In this document: one piece after another, positions 62,231 to 64,000 of the stretch
Numbering within the stretch: the stretch's first letter is position 1
Layout of the letters: every line of letters begins with the position of its first letter
Assembly (NCBI GenBank): GCA_041653615.1
Contig: JBAZEZ010000008.1
Coordinates: 7,412-71,411, forward strand
Length of the DNA: 64,000 bases
DNA from: JAHJUB01 sp041653615 [NCBI: Candidatus Ratteibacteria bacterium]
GTDB taxonomy: Bacteria > Ratteibacteria > UBA8468 > MWAK01
Reading direction: 5' to 3'
The notes under the pieces: model-generated
Told to the model about the DNA's origin: nothing
The model's input: only the letters and a program-made list of their open reading frames with translations
Databases searched by the model: none
Translations under genes and position numbers: made by a program

Positions 62231-62483
62231 TTTAATCCTCCGTTATTTGTGTGCCGAATAATCCGTTCGGCGCGTCCAAGACTTTTTAGTCTTTAATAAC
62301 TGTATGTGAAAAATTACTGGACGCGACAAAAAAGGAGTAGGAAAATAGGGGGCCGTATAATACCAAAATTATTGAAATTGCCGAGGCTGGAACAAATTAG
62401 TATAGCAGAGTAACTATTCTCGGAAGGTTGCTTGTTATGTTCCCGGTGAAAATTTCACTGGAGGGACTGAAAGGTGATACGGA
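62231..62483 (-). promoter_or_regulatory. Structured leader or origin-like region before the primase
   Basis: The 253-bp gap has no gene. Three stems lie close to the primase start: GCCGAA/TTCGGC (62253-62271), CGCGTCCA/TGGACGCG (62271-62278 and 62318-62325) enclosing AAGACT-TTTT-AGTCTT (62278-62293). On the minus strand TGGTATTAT (62365-62357) resembles an extended -10, which would give a leader of about 120 nt containing these stems. A replication origin is an alternative. Confidence 0.5.
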
Positions 62484-63509
62484 CTATTCGTTCTTGAAGG
62501 GCTGATTTGCTTCATATCGCTTGGCTTTCTTAACCGCCGGAGAATTTTCATATCTATTGGACATTTCTTTGTAACTATCACTGTCTTTGTCTTGTGGCTC
62601 GTTTTCATTCAATCCATCGCTCGAAATCAAAACTCGGAACTTTGTTTTATATGATTTGTTCTTACGAGATGGTTCAAAGGGGTCACCTGCAATATTAAAA
62701 TTTTCTTCAAGTCTCCTGCGAATTTGACTAACTTGTTTTTTCAATTCTGTTTTACTGTTAGTCTGAGCATTTACATAACCTTTCCAGGAAATTTCTCCTT
62801 TGTGTTTCCCAAATAGCATCAGCATATGCCAAGCGTCACACGGATAATTATCATTCATTCGATAGTTCCTGAAACCTATATCAGCGAATGTTTTCGAAAA
62901 TGATTCTCCGGCACCGGATATTGTAACGGTGTCTTCAGAAACAAATAGAAACGTTAGTTGATCCCATCGTGTTCCTTTCGGAAAAAGAATTTTACTGGAC
63001 GGTATCTTTTTTTTACGGGTGGTTTTCGCCGGTTGATTGGCAAGGTTAAAGGAAGGAGTTGTGCCTACCGGCTTACCGATTTTCTTGTTTCGCTGTTCCC
63101 ATTCCCGCTCTATGGAGTCGAATAATTCCTGAAAAAGTTTAATGTTGGGTATGTCTAGGGTAAAAGTCACTGGTGTTTCGACCAGCGAGAAATTGCCAAA
63201 ATTGCCCATATATGCAATAGACGCACCACTGCTGGTAGTGGGCCGCCAATGTAGACCAGCAGGATCGGTCCACTGAGAGTTTTCAACAACCTTGTACTTT
63301 CCCAGGAAGGCTAATGCCTCTACCATACCTTTTCGAATATTCAATTGTTCGCCCGGCGGAGATGGAACACTGACCGCGACAGCGTTTTCCGATACTGTTA
63401 TGGTTCTAAGGTCAACACCTCCGTGTTTTTGTATCAAATAATCCCGGATATTGTTCATCATAAAAAAAATATTTTCAAGTATTCTGTCTGGTACAGCACT
63501 AAAGTCCAT
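62484..63509 (-). CDS. Unknown protein of the integrative element
   Basis: I do not recognise this 341-residue protein. The N-terminal 130 residues are mixed alpha/beta; a Lys-rich linker follows (TTRKKKIPSSKILFPKG). The C-terminal part (residues 185-300) has SKTFADIGFRNYRMND and ELKKQVSQIRRRLEENF, which could be a winged-helix-like DNA-binding domain. The last 40 residues are charged and probably disordered. A minus-strand TGCTAAAGT (63526-63518) lies 8 nt before ATG 63509 with TTGCAA 18 bp further up, so the transcript may be leaderless. Confidence 0.6.
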   Translation of the reverse strand: MDFSAVPDRILENIFFMMNNIRDYLIQKHGGVDLRTITVSENAVAVSVPSPPGEQLNIRKGMVEALAFLGKYKVVENSQWTDPAGLHWRPTTSSGASIAYMGNFGNFSLVETPVTFTLDIPNIKLFQELFDSIEREWEQRNKKIGKPVGTTPSFNLANQPAKTTRKKKIPSSKILFPKGTRWDQLTFLFVSEDTVTISGAGESFSKTFADIGFRNYRMNDNYPCDAWHMLMLFGKHKGEISWKGYVNAQTNSKTELKKQVSQIRRRLEENFNIAGDPFEPSRKNKSYKTKFRVLISSDGLNENEPQDKDSDSYKEMSNRYENSPAVKKAKRYEANQPFKNE

Positions 63510-63809
63510 TTGGAATTACTTTAGCATTTCCATAATCATTTTTGCAACCACGCGTGGCTGAGTAACTTTGAACTTCCCCTGCACCAAACTATGATGGGCC
63601 AATGAAGTGGGACGGAAAAGGTACTTTTAGAATTTAAATATGTGATTACGGATACTCAAAGGCAAGGTTACGGTAGCCGTATTGAAGTCTTCTAAACGTT
63701 CGTTTTTAGTTGATAAGACGAATCCTTTTCAAAAATATCCATTCCCAAATTATCCGGCACCTCCTTTCGGAAAAATAGTATCATCAGCTAATACAATTTT
63801 TGTTGTTGT

Positions 63810-63838
63810 TTGACTTCCTTCCCTGAGAGAGATACAAT
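63810..63838 (+). promoter_or_regulatory. Sigma-70-type promoter of a candidate small RNA
   Basis: TTGACT (63810-63815) and TACAAT (63833-63838) are separated by exactly 17 bp. Transcription should begin near 63845. No reading frame follows. The rest of 63510-63809 holds no gene I can support. Confidence 0.65.
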
Positions 63839-63844
63839 TAAGGT

Positions 63845-63976
63845 AGTTCTTTGAGAAGGCCAAGGTTTTTTTACAGTCTTTTTCTTAAAGGTAGGTCATT
63901 CCTGCCTAACCCGCTAGTAAGAAATCGACTGCGGTTCCGCTGTGTTTCTGCACAGTCTGGGGCCGCGGTCTTTTTT
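63845..63976 (+). ncRNA. Candidate structured small RNA
   Basis: From the promoter at 63810-63838, about 130 nt lead to an intrinsic terminator. A first hairpin is AGGTAGG/CCTGCCT (63889-63907). The terminator hairpin is 63927-63970. An 11-bp perfect stem (63907-63917 and 63987-63997) can enclose the terminator if transcription reads through. No start codon with a ribosome binding site is present. I cannot match it to a known RNA family. It lies on the integrative element, opposite to its protein genes. Confidence 0.55.
63927..63976 (+). terminator. Intrinsic terminator
   Basis: GACTGCGGTTCC (63927-63938) pairs with GGGGCCGCGGTC (63959-63970), with a second stem CTGTG/CACAG at the tip, about 17 pairs in all. 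Six T residues follow (63971-63976). This is a textbook rho-independent terminator on the plus strand. Confidence 0.75.
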
Positions 63977-64000
63977 ACTGGCTTCCCTAGCGGGTTACCG

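Noticed and set aside
63680-63770. Small minus-strand peptide gene after GGAGG (near 63762)
   Set aside because: The frame is only 16-22 codons, the spacing from GGAGG to ATG is too long and the alternative GTG/TTG starts are ambiguous.
63901-64000. Integron attC site, because GCCTAAC begins the right-hand hairpin
   Set aside because: The other end reads GTTACCG, not GTTRRRY, and the hairpin is better explained by an intrinsic terminator with a T-run.

Overview
The window looks like chromosomal DNA from an uncultured Gram-negative bacterium. It has a complete envelope polysaccharide locus with outer-membrane export parts (Wza-like, Wzi-like), exported peptidases and an L,D-transpeptidase, plus housekeeping genes (rpsI, serS, two tRNAs). 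No gene fixes the phylum. The many in-frame domain fusions, several families of short palindromic repeats and apparently leaderless promoters remind me of candidate-phylum genomes, but that placement is an inference.

Layout. (1) 1-26 kb, almost all minus strand: a surface-polysaccharide cluster. It holds a Wzx flippase (cut by the window edge), sugar methyltransferases, GNAT and left-handed beta-helix acyltransferases, two DegT aminotransferases, a polyprenyl-phosphate sugar transferase, many GT2/GT4 glycosyltransferases, a Wzy/ligase-like protein, GDP-mannose 4,6-dehydratase followed by a perosamine-synthase-like aminotransferase and a C-methyltransferase, a LicD protein divergent from an IspD/TarI-type cytidylyltransferase, a GT11 fucosyltransferase, a GDP-mannose 3,5-epimerase-like SDR, a B12/radical SAM protein, the Wzm/Wzt ABC exporter and a Wzz-like co-polymerase. 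(2) 26-38 kb, minus: a DUF4143 ATPase, Wza-like and Wzi-like proteins, then three unusual fusions (MGMT domain + L,D-transpeptidase; DUF167 + M16 peptidase; ICMT-like methyltransferase + PIG-L deacetylase), a tyrosine phosphatase and a DUF2062 protein. (3) 38-52 kb, mixed strands: Mg2+ P-type ATPase, GT39, ChbG/YdjC deacetylase, GT2, rpsI, gmhB, a third DegT aminotransferase, an ELM1-like protein, serS, a LOG protein, two diguanylate cyclases and tRNA-Val. (4) 52-58.5 kb, plus: a three-gene acyl-CoA dehydratase activase module, a HhH DNA glycosylase, a UDP-glucuronate decarboxylase-like SDR, dihydrolipoyl dehydrogenase and tRNA-Thr. (5) 58.58 kb to the end: one end of an integrative element inserted at the tRNA-Thr 3' end, with integrase, a small HTH protein, a primase/helicase, an unknown protein and a candidate structured small RNA.

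How the genes fit together. Regions 1 and 2 can make nucleotide sugars (GDP-4-keto-6-deoxymannose, probably GDP-perosamine, perhaps a CDP-polyol), start the glycan on a lipid carrier, extend and decorate it, and export it. Both a Wzx route and a Wzm/Wzt route are present, so more than one glycan is probably made. Region 3 adds heptose metabolism, glycan deacetylation and lipid-linked GT39 transfer.

Non-coding structure is unusually rich. The clearest items are a second copy of the tRNA-Val 3' end closing a 108-nt inverted-repeat segment, a 161-bp full-length imperfect palindrome, REP-like palindromes (one inside the M16 gene), a promoter-hairpin-terminator unit at the right edge, and several genes whose -10 box lies only 7-13 nt before the start codon.
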